DNA of 64,000 bases from Phymatolithon calcareum (Eukaryota; Rhodophyta; Florideophyceae; Hapalidiales). Each line of letters opens with the position of its first letter. Position 1 is the stretch's first letter. The DNA lies in NCBI GenBank assembly GCA_977006965.1, contig OZ345368.1, forward strand, positions 248,001 through 312,000. The letters are read 5' to 3'. Made by a program: the position numbers and the translations under genes. This document shows positions 63,402 to 64,000 of the stretch, one piece after another. The notes under the pieces are model-generated. The model was given only the letters and a program-made list of their open reading frames with translations, ran no database searches and was not told the origin of the DNA.

Positions 63402-64000
63402 AAACCTGTTTCAATTCTCCTACCACAAAATGCTGACTTTTTTGGACGGTTCTAGTACGATGACGGGGTCGTTGTTGTTTGCATTTGGGGCGCCGATTTT
63501 GCAGTTGAAACTTGGGATGCCAAGCCGGGCGCGGGACAGCGAGTGGGCTCTAGCGCGCCAGGTGCCAAACCTAGCATACGCCGAGCCGAATTATACTCGG
63601 CGATACAGCCCCATGCGTGTGCGGTCGACGTGGTTTTACACGGTTGCGGTTGGATATCGACTTGGTGCATGAGATGACGATGTGCAGTGCGCAGCGCGAA
63701 ACAAAAATTGTTCACCAGGGCGGCGCATAATGAACACAAGTGGGCCCATGTCGGGAGCGTTGCATCGAGCGGGGCAGAAGCCGAGTGTCGACATGATGAT
63801 GATGATGGGAACACGAGAGGTTTGTCGAAGATCATTGCGGCGAGTGCATAGGAACCAGAAGTGTTGATGATTCCTTGCAGTTGTTCATGAAACGGATCGA
63901 TTGCGACAAAAGCTTTTTCAAACTTGCGCGATGCAACGGCGCGACCGTCCGTGAGTACTGTACAGTACCAACGGCCGCGGCGACCGTTACTGTGCAGTGG
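63402..64000. other. GC-rich unassigned end of window
   Basis: A 127-codon minus frame (63,452-63,835) is open but unrecognised. A short ATG repeat (GATGATGATGATG) lies at about 63,793-63,806 and the 14-bp palindrome GTACTGTACAGTAC near 63,954-63,967. Nothing further can be supported. Confidence 0.4.

Overview
This is eukaryotic nuclear DNA made almost entirely of transposable-element wreckage. Several lines of evidence point to a eukaryote: Ty3/Gypsy and Ty1/Copia LTR elements, several LINE families with 5'-truncated copies, a hAT element and piggyBac relics, canonical splice signals (GTGAGT/GTAAGT donors, a pyrimidine-AG acceptor), and no bacterial operon structure. The species is not determined. 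The piggyBac, hAT and Copia proteins look like those I know from oomycetes and algae. The 4.1-7.3 kb gene looks like fungal telomere-linked RecQ helicases. A TE-rich alga, oomycete or early-diverging fungus is plausible, but this is inference.

Layout: 0.5-2.3 kb is a decayed Copia-like gag-protease (+). 3.8-7.55 kb is a zinc-finger / tyrosine-recombinase-like / RecQ-helicase gene (-) with only two visible breaks; it is cut off exactly where TATTCCC (GGGAATA) repeats begin, and more such repeats lie on its other side. 8.1-13.0 kb is a Ty3/Gypsy element (-) with RT, protease, zinc knuckle, gag, a candidate primer-binding site and one LTR; a related solo LTR lies at 29.1 kb. 13.6-18.5 kb holds a gag relic followed by two LINE fragments. 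21.2-26.0 kb is a large palindrome (arms about 1.7 kb) built from piggyBac ends plus a foldback hairpin; its 1.3 kb centre carries one intact 335-residue polytopic membrane protein gene. 26.2-29 kb is a second Copia relic (-), 31.3-33.2 kb a second Gypsy pol (-), and 33.2-35.2 kb a piggyBac copy that has lost its catalytic core. 36-58 kb is a LINE cluster with nested insertions that can be ordered by target-site duplications. 58.2-59.9 kb is a Sel1-repeat gene relic interrupted by a LINE. 59.9-64 kb is mostly unassigned, with one small ORF at 61.2 kb and a LINE RNase H tail at 62.8-63.4 kb.

The nested region is the best-resolved history. A minus-strand LINE (39,691-49,177) was hit by a hAT element (39,894-42,135; 8-bp duplication CTCGTGAG) and by a nearly full-length plus-strand LINE (42,503-47,913; 15-bp duplication). 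That LINE was in turn hit in its RT domain by a 158-bp copy of its own 3' end (11-bp duplication). At 55.3-58.2 kb a minus LINE is split by a plus LINE, which itself contains a 456-bp solo LTR (5-bp duplication GTATT).

Nearly every recognised gene is broken. The exception is the membrane-protein gene inside the palindrome, which is why that structure is the main candidate for something undescribed: a piggyBac-derived composite unit carrying a host-like gene.
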